A stretch of 64,000 nt of DNA from Pegoplata infirma (GCA_963921195.1 OY992536.1:329299038-329363037), one strand, 5' to 3'. Shown: positions 22,745-35,234, numbered from the stretch's first letter. The notes: a model not told the origin generated them from the sequence alone. Numbers and translations: made by a program.

Positions 22745-24286
22745 GAGCTAAAACACCTCAATTCAACCGAGCAGTTGACCGAACCCCCTCCAAATTTAAA
22801 GAAATTAAGTACTGATGTTTACTTTAACATAAAAGATATTTTGGCAAAGGGGGCCCCTGTAGGTTAGTTGGTAGCGTGCTAGCCTATGAAACAGGGGGTC
22901 GTGGTTTCGATTCCCACAAAAACCCATGGTCGATTTCGCTACAACGAGACGACGGTCATTGTTACCAGTTCTCGTTTAGGTTTAAATTATTAAAAATGAT
23001 GTGTAATTAAATTGAAAAATAAATAAAAACTGATCATTGGATCAAATTATTATTATATTATTATTTTGGCAATTTTTCAGGCTTCTGGTCATTCCAGTAT
23101 TCGAGATATGCGGTCTTGAAAATTAACAAAATCGTATTAATTTGACAAAAGTGTTCTGAGATAAATAAAGATAACTCGAAAAGTAATAACAATACAGGTC
23201 TCAGTCAGGTTGCAAATAATTGGTAATGAAACAGCCTTTAAAATAGCATTCCCCAAGATTTTTTTGAAAAAGGTCAAAGGTCATTGGTTTTAACCCTAAT
23301 TTTTGGAGAGCTATATCTCAAAAAACGATATTTTTAAAATTTTGGAAAAAATATATGTGGTTAAGAATTACATATACTACTTAAGTTTAAATTTTCAGGA
23401 TGGAGACTTCATTGGAACATTTTATATTAATAGAAACGTTGTGACAGGAAAGAAAAAGCGGTGTAATTTCCCTTAGAAAAAAAATATTTTTTTTTTGTCT
23501 TTGAAATTCTGGTACCAAAATCCATTTTTCTGAATGATTTTGACGTGCTGAGTCTAAATATGACCTTTGAACTAGCCTATCGCTATTACTTTTCAAAATA
23601 TATGCACCTAAATTTTCAAAAACACACAGCAATAGCATTTTAGCAATTTTCACACATTTATGTGCAGATATCTCGAAAACTAGTAGCGATAGGCCAGTTC
23701 AAAGGTCATATTTGAACTCAGCACGTCAAAAACATTCAGAAAAATGAATTTTGGTACCAGAGTTTCAAAGACAAAAAAAAAAATATTTTTTTTCTAAGGG
23801 AAATTACACCGCTTTTTCTTTCCTGTCACAACGTTTCTATTAATATAAAATGTTCCAATGAAGTCTCCATCCTGAAAATTTAAACTTAAGTAGTATAGAT
23901 GATTCTTAATCACATATATTTTTTTCCAAAATTTTAAAAAAATATATAAGGCTAAAACCAATGACCTTTGACCTTTTCCAAAAAAAATCTTGAGGAATAC
24001 CATTTTAAAGGCTGTCTAATTACCTTTTATTTGCGACCTGACTGAGACATGTATTGTAATTACTTTTCGAGTTATCTTTATTTATCTCAGAACACTTTTG
24101 TCAAATATATGCGATTTTGCCAATTTTCAAGACCCCATATCTCGGGAAGAAAAAGTACCAGAAGTCCAAAATTTTGGCACTATGATTTTTTTGTAAGGGC
24201 CCAACAATATTCCAGGTTTCATCAAATTCGAAAGGGGTAAGGTCAAAAATGCTACTTTTTTCCGTTGAATTGAGGTGTTTTAACTC
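22745..24286. mobile_element. Foldback, GAGYTAAAACACCTC family, copy 1
   Basis: The ends GAGCTAAAACACCTCAATTC and GAATTGAGGTGTTTTAACTC are flanked by TATA on both sides. The arms pair along most of their length, including the GACCTTTGACC / GGTCAAAGGTCA and ACTTAAGTTTAAATTTTCAG blocks. It aligns with 60171-61516 apart from a SINE insertion. Several frames of 60-90 codons are only readings of the arms. Confidence 0.9.
22848..23061 (+). mobile_element. tRNA-derived SINE, complete, 11-bp target duplication
   Basis: Box A region TTAGTTGGTAGCGTGC and box B GGTTTCGATTCCC (22903-22915) are followed by a tRNA-unrelated body (GAGACGACGGTCATTGTTACC) and an ATT-rich tail. The 11-bp repeat TATTTTGGCAA flanks it (22837-22847 and 23062-23072), and the sister foldback at 60.2 kb lacks the insert. 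It was presumably mobilised by a LINE. The window holds a second, truncated copy at 5.8 kb. Confidence 0.9.
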
Positions 24287-24625
24287 TATATGTGAATATT
24301 TATAGTTTCTACAGAATAAAATTTAAAAAAAATTTTCAGAGAAAAAAATTAAAGAAGAATATTTGTTTCTGTTTTTTTTTTTTAAATCTGTAAAAAATAA
24401 AAATAATGAAAATCAATTTTTTTTATTTAAACTTAGAAAATTTTTCAGAGATAAAAAACAAATTAACTACTTTTAATAACGGTAACTACATTACAGTACT
24501 TTTTTGTTACTTATTCAAAAAAAATGACTTAAAATAACTAACAAAATAGTTGTTTGATATTTTACATACAAATGCAACTGACTTTGTAGTTGAAAACAAC
24601 TAACTACTGTAAAATGTATCGAGAG

Positions 24626-24689
24626 CGAATATTCAAAACTTGCTATCTGCAGTATTATAACATAGCAGATAGCAAGTTTTGAATATTCG
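24626..24689. repeat. Perfect 25-bp-arm hairpin, 14-nt loop
   Basis: The arms CGAATATTCAAAACTTGCTA (continuing TCTGC) and their exact inverse enclose a 14-nt loop. The related MITE at 45.9 kb lacks this segment, so a stretch of about 75 bp was inserted. It has the size of a small-RNA precursor stem, but the perfect pairing also fits a tiny inverted-repeat element. Confidence 0.8.
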
Positions 24690-24741
24690 TCATCAATGTG
24701 AACAACTAACATGTAGTATCGTACATAATTTTCGGAGTGTA

Positions 24742-25744
24742 AATAAAAAAGCTTTTCAAATGACCGTTTTGTGAACATTATTGTATTGTTTAGTAAACAT
24801 TCTTTTTCAACCTTGTCTGTTCATTTTAATTACAAACAACTACTAGCTAAGACTTGCTTATGTTTAACATTTATTTCGCCTAACGAAAAAAAATAAAAAT
24901 CCAACTCCTCGTACCTAATAACTTTTATGTTTATCTATAACATAAACTTTTGTATTTATTTTCTTTTAACACATACTATTTTACGTTAAACAAAACTCTT
25001 TTTCTCAATATTATGTAAGTCCTTTTACCAGAACATTTAATAGTAGAGTCTCTGTCCAACAATTTTTTGTTGTATGTGAATTGTAAAGCTGTGGTCAGAG
25101 TATTAAGTGTTTTAAAGTTTGAGTACGAGCAGTAAGTTGCTTTTCATGCTTTTCATTCTTTGTACACAGTTATTTCTGAGGTATGGTAGAAATATCCTTT
25201 AGTAAAATTTTATTTTCATCTAATGCTATATTATTGTTTGGGTTTGAAAAAAGTCCTTTAGAGCAACAACTTAAGTGAAATAACTTTTTAAGTGCTTTTT
25301 TATTTATACACTCAGCTAAAAAGTTCTGTCGGAAAATTCATGATTTTAAGAAAATTTTCTTAAAATCATGAGATATTTTAGCTGAAATCAAGATTAAGTT
25401 TAATTTTTTGCAGTTCAATTAAAATACACAAATGATTTTATTGTAAACATTTCAGAGATATGGCGGCAATCTTAGCTTTAATATAAGCAATTATTTTAAC
25501 TAAAAATTAAAAAAAAAAAAAAAAACTACCAAAATCCGGATTATGTTTTTATGGCGCAAATGTTCATTAATTTTCTGCTGATTTGACCTATTTATTTTTA
25601 GTGTATAGTTTTTTATTGTAAAAACATAAAGGAGTTAAATAGACACACATATACATAGTTTTTTCACTTGGTGAACTTGATTGACTGTTAGCCCGAATTT
25701 AGTCATATGTAAGGCAGAGCACAATCAAAAATTATACCTTAAAG
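24742..25744. other. Intergenic; one perfect 34-bp palindrome
   Basis: No gene is seen. At 25338-25371 there is a perfect 17+17 palindrome with arms TCATGATTTTAAGAAAA and no loop. It is flanked by CAGCTAAAA / TTTTAGCTG, so a small foldback at 25312-25384 is likely. Confidence 0.55.
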
Positions 25745-26330
25745 CAATGGTTCCCAAACTTTTTTACGCAATGCCCCACTTTCGTCACTGTGGAAACCAT
25801 AAATGATTTTTATCAAAAAAAAATTTTTTCATTATTTTTTTTATCAATTTTTTATCAATTTTTTTTTATTTTTTTTTTTTTATCAAACTGGTTTTTTATC
25901 AATTTTTTCATCAAATCTTAAATTTTTTTTATTAATTTTTTTTTCTTTCGTCATTTTTTTTTATTAAATTTATTTTTTCATCATATTTTTTTTATTAAAA
26001 TTTTTTTTATTAAATTTTTTTGTTTCGTTATATCTTTCTGTCATCAATATTTTTTTTTCATAAATTTTTTTTATCACAAAATCTTTTTTTTATTAATTTT
26101 TTTTTATCAAAAATTGTTTTTACTGATTTTTTTTATCAAAAAATTTTTTCGAGATGATTACTTAAAAATTACATTATATGCAAAATAACGAAATAATTAA
26201 ATATACGAAAAAGTCGATTATTCGAGACCAAAAAATCTGTTTCTCGAATACTTCGAAAACCGGGAAAAATATAAAAAAATATTTTTTCGAATACTTCGGA
26301 AATCGGTTTTGACAACTCTAAAAAAGTAAC
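25745..26330. mobile_element. Possible hAT-type MITE head and T-rich degenerate array
   Basis: The head CAATGGTTCCCAAACTTTTT resembles the left end of the element at 55924. It leads into about 350 bp (25800-26150) of degenerate TTTTTATCAAAT-like units. The right end is not evident. Confidence 0.35.
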
Positions 26331-26667
26331 CAATAGATTTTTATGAAATTAAGACTGAGTCTAGTTCAGGCGCGGATCCAGGAATTTAAATTGGGGGGGG
26401 GAGGGAGATTTTTTTTTTATTATGTTTGGATGGAAAGGGGGGGGGGGGGGAGGTGTTGTGTGAATTTTTGTTAATATTTTTAATATTGAGTTACAAATTG
26501 AAAACCAAAAAATAATTTTTTTTTCTAAAAGAATTTTTCAATTTAAAAATGCTATAGTATTTAAATCAGGCGTGGATCCAGCTTTTGGATTTGGGGGAAG
26601 CTTTTTTGCTCAACATTTTTTTTTTAAGATTTACTTCCTAAATAAGGCCGTTGATAGTCATGTAAAC

Positions 26668-26966
26668 GGGCCTATTCACAGTTATGACTATGTCTGTCAT
26701 AAACCAATTTTTATGATTGAACACAATAAACAGTCATAACATCAATATTTTTTTATACAAACCACCAAAAAACATTAAAAATTTTTAAATTTTATTGCAA
26801 AATGTAAGACCTGCTCTCGAGACGATTATAAAATTGACAAATAAAATCTAAAATTTTTGACATTTGTTTTATGTAGTTTTGTATAGAGAAATATTGATAT
26901 AATTACTTTTTAGTCACAAAAACTGCCTTATGACAGTCATATCCACTCACAACTGCGAATAGACCC
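26668..26966. mobile_element. Small foldback inside the hAT-like element
   Basis: The inverted ends are GGGCCTATTCACAGTTATGA and, in reverse, GGGTCTATTCGCAGTTGTGA, with pairing of TGACTATGTCTGTCATAA to its partner. Length is 299 bp. Confidence 0.6.
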
Positions 26967-26989
26967 ATACAATATTACATAAAAAGTTT

Positions 26990-27750
26990 TATTTTTCAAA
27001 AATTTATTTTCATACTAAAAGTTTATTCCGAAATATTCCGAAAAAACTTTTTAATAAGACTAAGATTTTTATGCATGTTTCCTTCACAAAATTTTTCAGA
27101 TGTTTAAACATTTTTAGTACAGAAAAATTCTTAGATTCTTACATAAATATTTTTCATTTACAAAATAACCCAATTTTAAGACATAAAAATGTTCAGATTT
27201 TAAAACCCTTTGATATGTTTTTTTCACATTCTGATAAAATTTTCTTATAAAAAATCTCTGAAATAATTTTCGTTTTAAAGTAATCCTCAGATTCAAAGAA
27301 ATTTTTCCTATACAAAAATTCTCAAATCCTGAAACATATTTTGTAAGAGAAAATTGTCAGATACTACAAAAGTATCAGTTTCTAAAACATTTTATAAAAA
27401 AAATTTTGATACACTTTTCTAAAACAAAATCTTAAATTGTATAGCATTTTTCAAAGGAAACACGTTTTTGTGCCACCTAATGTTTTCTAAAGCAACTTCT
27501 TAGATTCTGAAATATTTTTCATATAGAACCTATTATTGGACAAGAGAAAAATTGAAATATTAAAATTCGCAGATTCTAAAAGATTTTTGAAACAGAGAAA
27601 TTCTCATATTCTTAAAAAAATTTAAGATTCGGAAATATATTTCTCCATATTTATTTATTTTATAATATATTTCAATAAATAAATATTTCTCCATAGAAAA
27701 ACTCAGATTCTGAGAGGGTTTTTTGTAGAAATGTTGTTCGATTCTGTGAA
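26990..27750. repeat. Degenerate short-period array (CAGATTCTgAAA..TTTTT-like)
   Basis: Roughly 20 imperfect units of 30-45 bp with CAGATTCTAAAAcATTTTT and TATAGAAAAATTCT motifs fill the right half of the hAT-like element. They are comparable to those at 46.6-47.4 and 49.4-49.75 kb. Confidence 0.6.
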
Positions 27751-28090
27751 TATGTGCTGACGTAAATCATATATACACACACATACCTCTCCTGAGGATT
27801 TTTTTACATCCTGGTCATTTTCTTTGTAACTTTGTTCCTTTCCATTTCTTTTTTTTCTTTTTTTCCTTTCCTTTTCTTTCTTTTTTCTTTTTTGAAATCG
27901 TTTTGGGGGGGGGGGAGAAATCCCATTCTCCCCCCCTGGATCCGCGCCTGGTCTAGTTCAACTAATTATTTGTCCGTCAAAAAAAGAAAAACTAAAATAT
28001 TTTGTTCGGTTCAAAAGTTAGAGAATTTTTGCCAATAAAAAGTAAATCTCAGCCACTGTGCCACGTACCAACTCAACTATTTAACATAAT

Positions 28091-29357
28091 AGAGTTTCCC
28101 GTCAAATTTAAATTTTCGAATTTCATGTCGTAATACTTGCCAAACGATGGCCACGTTAAAGTTAATCGTGAAAAAATTTATGAAAAAATTTTGCAAGGTC
28201 ATCTTCAGTCGGCAACCAGCGGTCAAAGTTGGAAAAAAAAATCGTATTTCGACCACAATTCATGTCCGAATTTTTTGACCAAATCCGGCTCAAAAATTCG
28301 GAAATTTTGGGCACTTTATTGGAAGAATATTTAAAAAATTCCAAAACCGCGATTTTGATCGACACATGCTGATTTTTAAACATAAAATAATTTTTTTATC
28401 CAAATTGGTCTCTAAAGTTGGAAAATGTTAAGTGTTATGTTATCTAAAAAATATTAGAAATATGTAAAAACACGATTTTGGACCAAAAACGCTGATCAAA
28501 ATCGCAGATCAGCATTTTTGGACCAAAATCGCGTTTTTATATTCTTTTAATATTTTTTAATAACACACTTAACATTTTCCAACTTTTGTTATCTAAAAAA
28601 TATTAAAAGAATATAAAAATACAATTTTGGCCCGAAAAGGCTAATCAGCATCTGTGGACCAAAATTGCAGATCAGCATTTTTGGATCAAAAAATTTTAGT
28701 ACATTCAACATAACCTAAAAATACAAAATGCTTTAATTCAGCTGCTGGTTGACACATGTTAACATAATTGAACTTAAAATGGTATTTTAACAAGTACGAA
28801 CATATTTTTTGACAAAAAAAGAAAAAAATCGCGGATTTTTTTTTACTAACATTTTTTTTTTGCGGATTTTTTTTTCCAATTTTTTTTTTCAAAAGTAATT
28901 TCCTTTTAAAAAAAGTTTTTTGCAATAATCTTTTTGAAATTGTGGAGGGTATCACTACATTCTGCAAGTCCGAATTTAACTTTTTTACTTGTTTAAATAA
29001 TTTTTAGATAACACACTTAACATTTTCCAACTTTTGAGACCAATTTGGATAAAAAAATTATTTTTTTTGTTTAAAAATGAGCATCTGTGGACCGAAATCG
29101 CGGTTTTGAATTTTTTAAATATTTTTCCAATAAAGTACGCAAAATTTCCGAATTTTCGAGCCGGATTTTGTCAAAAAATTCGGACATGAATTTAGGTCGA
29201 AATACGTAATTTTTTTCAACTTTGACCGCTGGTTGCCGACTAAAGATGACCTTGCGAAATTTGTTCATAAGTTTTCCCGCAATCAGCTCTAACGTGACTT
29301 TCGTTTGGCAGGTACTACAAAATGAAATTCGAATATTTTAATTTGTCGGGACACTCT
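28091..29357. mobile_element. Mutator-like foldback, AGAGTGTCCC ends
   Basis: The left end is AGAGTTTCCCGTCAAATTTA; the right end, inverted, is AGAGTGTCCCGACAAATTAA. The arms pair for about 400 bp, with TTTGACCGCTGGTTGCCGAC and its partner as landmarks. Flanking 9-mers TAACATAAT and GTACATAAT match at 7 of 9 bases. The end motif is shared with the element at 39214-40323, which has a perfect 9-bp duplication. Assignment to Mutator rests on those features only. Confidence 0.7.
28696..28991 (-). mobile_element. mini-me-like element, 5' half only
   Basis: On the minus strand it begins CAAGTAAAAAAGTTAAATTC and runs through GATACCCTCCACAATTTC to CATTTTGTATTTTTAGG, matching the copies at 49763 and 52011. 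The microsatellite and 3' end are absent. It interrupts the right arm of the 28.1-29.4 kb foldback. Confidence 0.7.
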
Positions 29358-29369
29358 AGTACATAATCA

Positions 29370-31544
29370 GTCCATAAACACTTTTTTATATAAAAAATTA
29401 CTCAGTTTTTGTTTTTTTTTTTTGTTGTAAAGTAATGAGCTTTAGGATAAAGTATGTTTTTCTTAAATATATTGAAAACTTGAAAATATTTTACAAATAT
29501 TTTTTGGTTTATTAAATTTATAATATAATTCTTTTAACTTTTCTTAAAATATTTCAATTAGATTTGTTTGCCAAAGTTTAAGTTAGCCTACTATACTTTG
29601 ATTTACTTTTCCTTCTCAGTAAAATTAATGTTTATTACAATATCATGTAGCAAATATGAAAAACCCTTTTCAATGAAACGAATTTATGAAAATTACTTGA
29701 AAATCTTGGTTGGCACGTTCGAACTAACAACCGTTCGGTTGGGCATTACACAACCAAACCTACTGTAATACTTACTTTTTTCAGCTTGCCCATAGAAGCT
29801 TCCTGCTACTTTCTACTTATTACCATCATACTTGAGATTATAATTTGAAGAAATGATGAATGAAGTCCTAATGCAACTACGTTAAAATATGTAGAAGACT
29901 GCAAAAGGAAAAAAAACTAAAGATGAAAAAGAAAACAGAATATAAAACGCTGGTCGTACTTTAATGCAAAGTAAAGTAAGAAAATTATAGAATGGGAAAA
30001 ATAAAAGTTTTTCTACATAGAATATTTATGAAAATTAAAAATGTAGAAAAAAAAAAAGAAAAAAGAATTAAGTAAATGGAATAAGTAAAGGGTCAATATT
30101 CAAGGAAACATCTATTAATAAAAAATACTTAATATAAAATGGAGAATAATTTAAATAAGTAATTTTGTAAATCTTTATGTTTGTAGTATATGCACTTGTT
30201 ATCCCAGTGCTAAATGAGTATTTATTTAAATTTGCACAAAAATAACTAGTACAAATTTTATATTGGAACTTTTGTTCATTGTGTCTATGTGTGTGTGTGT
30301 GTGTTTGCATTCATATAGTATATTTGTATGAGTGACTGTTTTTTCTTTCTTTTAGAAAAAAAGAAATAAATATCCATTTAGATATTTGTAAATGGACACG
30401 CATTTCCTTTTCAAATTGGTTTAGTTAAACATGATTTAGTTTTTGCTGATTGCATTTCGGCAAAATGCCAAACGTTTGCAGAGTAAAATTGTCCCTTTTT
30501 TCTTACTTGAATGAACGAACGAACGAACGAATGTATTGTTTGCATGTATGGATGTGCCTGTATGTTTGTGTGGCAACAATGTTTTAAATGTATGTATTGT
30601 ATTGATATCATCATCATCATCATAGTCACAAAAATACAAAAATACCATATCAACTCATACATTTATAAAAACTCACACACACAAACATATTAATTTTTCT
30701 ATATAAGGATATGGGCATAGTACAACAGAAGAAGAAGAAGACGACGAAAAAATAGCACATTTTTTATTGTCACAATTTTTTTTTTTTTTTTTATTCTGAA
30801 TACATTTTGGGGTGAAATAAAAACTTCGTTGTCACGGTTGAGTGACTATTTGGCATCACTTGTAGTTGGCCAATATAATTTGGCGTAAATTCAATTGCTG
30901 ACAAATTTCTATGAATTGTTGTTAAAACGAACGTGAGGCGTTTTTATTTCTCTTTTTCAATATTATAAAAATTTGTGTGTGTGAGTGTGTTTTTTTTTTA
31001 TTCCGGTCCGGAACAAATAAAAATACGCACAAAAATCATATTGTTATAAATATACGCTTCAACACCACTTGGTTATACATAGTACAAAGTTTTTTTTGCT
31101 CTTTTTATTTAAAAAAATATTTAATTCATATCCTGAAATAAACTGTTGATACGTTTTTATCTTTTTTTGGTCGTTTAAATATTTATTTGTTTAACCATGA
31201 GGTTGTGGTATAGCATTTTTATTCACATTGGTCAGAGTTGGTTATTTTAAATGCACGACAGTGAATTGATTGACTAACGAATATTATGTTTCATTTTTCA
31301 ATGCAACCTAATTGTTTAATGCTTTGGATCATTTTCGTTAATTTAAAAATTTATGAAAATGCCTTATTTTTTGGCCATTTTCACTATAATGGCATATCAT
31401 ATCATATCCAGAACTATTTTTAAATATTATAAACCTAACAATAGGCGAACACACCCGTCTTTGACCCATTTCTTACCAGCGTGTGTTTAAACTCACGCTC
31501 ATAATTTTGTAAGAAAATACAAAACAGGTAAATATATTAATAAA
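29370..31544. other. Least repetitive stretch; simple repeats only
   Basis: I find no gene and little similarity to the rest of the window; this may be original host sequence. Simple repeats include (GT)n at about 30284-30304, (GAAC)n at 30511-30531, (ATC)n at 30604-30621 and (AGA)n at 30727-30740. Confidence 0.5.
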
Positions 31545-31547
31545 TAA

Positions 31548-33450
31548 CACCGTACAACAATTTTAAACTTTTTCAAAACTACGGGGTTCCGACGATTGCT
31601 TCTGGAAGAGGAGACCAAAAAGAGATATACGTGTGCCGGCGTTTTGACAGATCACATCGAAATCATATTTTAGAGGCGGTAAAAGTTTTCCAGCTTTGTC
31701 CTGTGCTTGCAGCCCAGTTGGCAGCGTCCCACAGTGCTTTGTCCCATTGACAAAAATCAAAAAAAAAAAGTTCCCATCGTTTTTATTAAAATATTTTTTT
31801 TTGTAAAGGTAAAAGGGTAACTTAATATTTTAATAATAATCCCTTTTGATATAACTCTTTTTGTCGCCACAAGGGGTCGCTAAAGTTAGAGAATTTCTAA
31901 GCAAACGGTATTTAAAAAAATAATATTATTTTGAGTTTTACAAAAATAGTTCCCAAAAATTCAGTTTTTAAGATAATGACTTGATTTTTTCTGTAAAAAA
32001 TTAAAAAATATATTTGCAATACGGAAATTTTTTTATTGGAGATAAAAAGTTAAAGTATATGCCTTTTGTAAGACTTCGAATTACTTCTTTTTTTTGTGAG
32101 GATCTTTAAAATAACAAAAGTTTGATGGAGTATTAAAAAAATATATGTTAACGGATTTTTGATTTCATAATTTTTTTTAAAGCCTTGACCTTTATCTTTC
32201 AAAGAAAAAAACAACGCTTGCAACTTTTGAGTAGAACTTTAAATATATATTTTTTTCTAAATGTCTAAAATCACATTTTTGAAAAATCCATTTTAGTGGC
32301 TGACGAAAATAGCTGTAACTTTTTTGTTTTTTAATGAAATGGCTTGATTTTTGTTTTAAAAAACTTTAAAATATATATTTTTTTACCAGAAAAAATTACC
32401 TTAGTATTAAGCAATAAGATTTTTTTCTACACGCATTGAGAGTTACCTAAATTTTTAGTTTGAAGACCCAAAATTTGCAAAGTTTGAAAAAATATTAAAA
32501 AAATATATGTTAACCGATTTTGGATTTTTTTCTTTTTTTGAGAAGGTTAAATCTTTATCTATTAAATAAAAAAGTAAACAGTTGCAACTTTTTTTTAGAA
32601 CGGCAAAAAAAAATTTTTCGAAGTGTCCATTTTTTCGTTATTTTTTGTTAACCGCTAAGAATTAACAATGTTTGAAAAAATATTATAGAAATTATGGTAA
32701 ACCTTTTTTCAACCCAATCAGCAAAAAAATAAAAAAAAAAAGTAGAAATGTTAAATTTGGCTTCACCAAATCCATGAAAACTGTCCACAATGTACAACAA
32801 AATTTGAATACAAATGAATTTGAGTAGGGCAGTATGCGTCTTCCCATGGATAAAAATCAAAAAAATAAAATTGTCTGAAATTGTTATTAAAGACAGATTT
32901 TTTGAAAGATAATTAAGTTTTTCAAATAAATGTGAAAAAAACATTTAGTGTAATTGCTTTTGATGCCACGAGAGGGCGCTAAACTCAGAGAATTTTATGC
33001 AAAAATGACTTAACAGAATAATTGGGTTAATTGTTTCAAGACATTAATTCTCGAAAATTCATTTTTTTAAAAACTGGTTTGAAGTTTTGGATTTTTTTAC
33101 GCATTATGGATTATTTAATTTTTAACTGTAGCTAGAAATTATGTTTAATTTAATATGTCAAATTATAAGTTAGATTAAAGAAACTGTGAAAAAAAGTAAT
33201 TTAGTATTGCTCTTTAACCTTTAAATACCCGTTTTATAGGTTTTATGTTAGAATTTTTGTAAAAGCAAATAATGTGACCCTTTAAAATGGGAGATAAGGG
33301 TTAATATGTCTCAAGAAAAACTGCCATCAAATTTCACTAAAGATATGTAAAAACATAATTTAGCCCAGCAGTAAATTTAATAAATTTTTTTGTAAATATA
33401 AAATTTTTCTTATTTCAATCTACTTCAGTAAAACACAATTTAACAATATA
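31548..33450. other. Repeat-derived region with a 361-bp diverged tandem duplication
   Basis: At 31548 lies CACCGTACAACA preceded by TAA, the same terminus as the element at 33454. Two diverged units about 361 bp apart (31975-32235 and 32335-32605) share GACTTGATTTTT and ATATATGTTAACGGATTTT. GTCGCCACAAGGGGTCGCTAAAG (31863) is echoed at 32963. A mini-me-like head (GTAGAAATGTTAAATTTGGC) is at about 32740. No frame is convincing. Confidence 0.45.
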
Positions 33451-35234
33451 TTACACCGTACAACACTACTTTTAACACCAGAACGAGACCATATACACTT
33501 GAAAGTAGAGCTCCTCTGGAGTAAAACTGCATTTACAGTTTTTCATTCGGTGATCATTTGTCCTTTTTAGAGGACTTTAAAGTTTTCAAGGACATTTAAA
33601 GTAAAAAAAAAAAAAAAATATTTCTACTTATCCTACGATGCTGAGATAAAAAGCAAATGAAAGAAGAACGTCTTCTCAAATTTTTAAACATGTCCGTTTT
33701 GTCATATCAGGTTAAAAGGATGTCAATAAGGTCCTTTCAAAACTTTGTCCTTTAATATCCTTAAGAATTTCAAGCCATTTCTTCCGGAAAAAATGTATGT
33801 TAAGGACATTGATATGCACTAACACATTGTTAAATTTCATCCTTCTCACTTTGTTAGTTTAGTGTAAAAAAAAAAAAATAAGTTTTTATATATAACTGAA
33901 AATATATTTTTTATTTACACATAGCCTCCCAAATATTAACCCATTTTCTTGGAAAAAAAAATATAACACATGAATAAATGGATATACATGTGAAACTGGA
34001 CCCTGCATGGAGAAAAAGTAAGTTCACAGTTTTTTATTCGGTGATCCGGTCTCCTTTTAAATAAACTTTTAAGTTACACTCATAGAAATCCTACAGTATT
34101 CCTTACTAAAAAGTCTGTTATTAATGCTGACACGTTAGTATTAAAGGGCCCTACAACGCGTTAGTCAAATTTTACTAACGCGGTTATAAAAAAATGGTAA
34201 AGTTAGAGTGACTGAAAAAATTAGAAAATTTTCAGTTTTACAGTTAAATTGTTAGTATTGTGGTGAAATAAATTTCCAAATGAAATTTAAAATAAATAAA
34301 ATTTTTATTAATAAAAATATCAAATTGAACACAAAATTCACTTAAAGAACACACTCAGTTTAAAAATAATAATTTTGAGATGTGTTTTTGTTTATTGTTG
34401 AGTTCTTCAATTATTTAGACACCGCTTGCATCTGAAAACAAATTAAAAAAAAATGTACATATAAAATGTGTATACATGGGTAAGAAAATGCAAAAAACTT
34501 ACGCTTGCTAAACAAAAATTGCACACATGATGACGCCATTTAAAAGGTTTTATGATTGTGTTCTGCTGTAAATTTAAAATATATTTCCAGATTTTTTACC
34601 TAATGTTATAAATGAAAAAAATATATATTTGTTGTGTTATAAATATAGCAGTATTTAAAGAACTTTGTGTATTACCTGATGTTACATCAGTGCTGTATTC
34701 GAATTTGTTTATTTATAATAAAAGTATTGGAGTTTTCACGATTATTTTTCTATTTTTTTTTGTATTTGAAAAAAAAAAAACAATTCCGCTTCACGTTTAC
34801 ATGATTGAAGATTTTTTTGTAACTAAATAAAGAGAGCCTTGAGAATACCAATGTTACCAATTTGATGGTTTTCCGCAAAAAATAGCGATTTTTTTTTAGA
34901 GTAATCACAATAAAGGCTTTGGTTTTAAATTGTTTAACAAGGAAACGGTGATTCATGAAATTCAGTCAATTACCAAAAATAACTCGAATTTTTTATGATA
35001 GAGATCAATAATTTGTATTGAAATAAATACAATATCAAAGATTACCATAGAAGACGTATGATAAGGGAAAGTGGATGAAACTACTGGAAAAATATTTTCA
35101 TGGAGATTTTTTAATGAATTCCTCTTTAGGTGTTCATTTGTAGTGTAGAAAAAAATCTTGAATTCAATTTAAAAATTCGATCAGAATCTGTCAGAATCTA
35201 TATAAAATCACGCTAGTCTGTATGCAGTATTATA

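Larger units (their letters stand above)
22375..24739. mobile_element. CACTC-type MITE, left end lost, carrying a foldback
   Basis: It matches the element at 45381-45926 through ACTACTTTGTAAGTTGTTTT on the left and ACAACTAACATGTAGTA on the right. The right end AATTTTCGGAGTG is followed by TA. The left terminus is missing. A 1.54-kb foldback (22745-24286) and a small hairpin (24626-24689) sit inside it. Confidence 0.6.
26367..27950. mobile_element. hAT-like element, CAGGCGCGGATCCAGG ends
   Basis: The ends CAGGCGCGGATCCAGG and CCTGGATCCGCGCCTG are followed inward by G-runs and C-runs. A perfect 8-bp repeat GTCTAGTT flanks it (26359-26366 and 27951-27958). A second end-like CAGGCGTGGATCCAGC occurs at about 26570, so the left part may be duplicated. 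The interior is a foldback (26668-26966) and a degenerate array (26990-27750). No transposase is seen. Confidence 0.85.

Noticed and set aside
30284..30740. Cluster of GT, GAAC, ATC and AGA simple repeats as a regulatory region
   Set aside because: Each is short and ordinary for a fly intergenic region; nothing ties them to a promoter.
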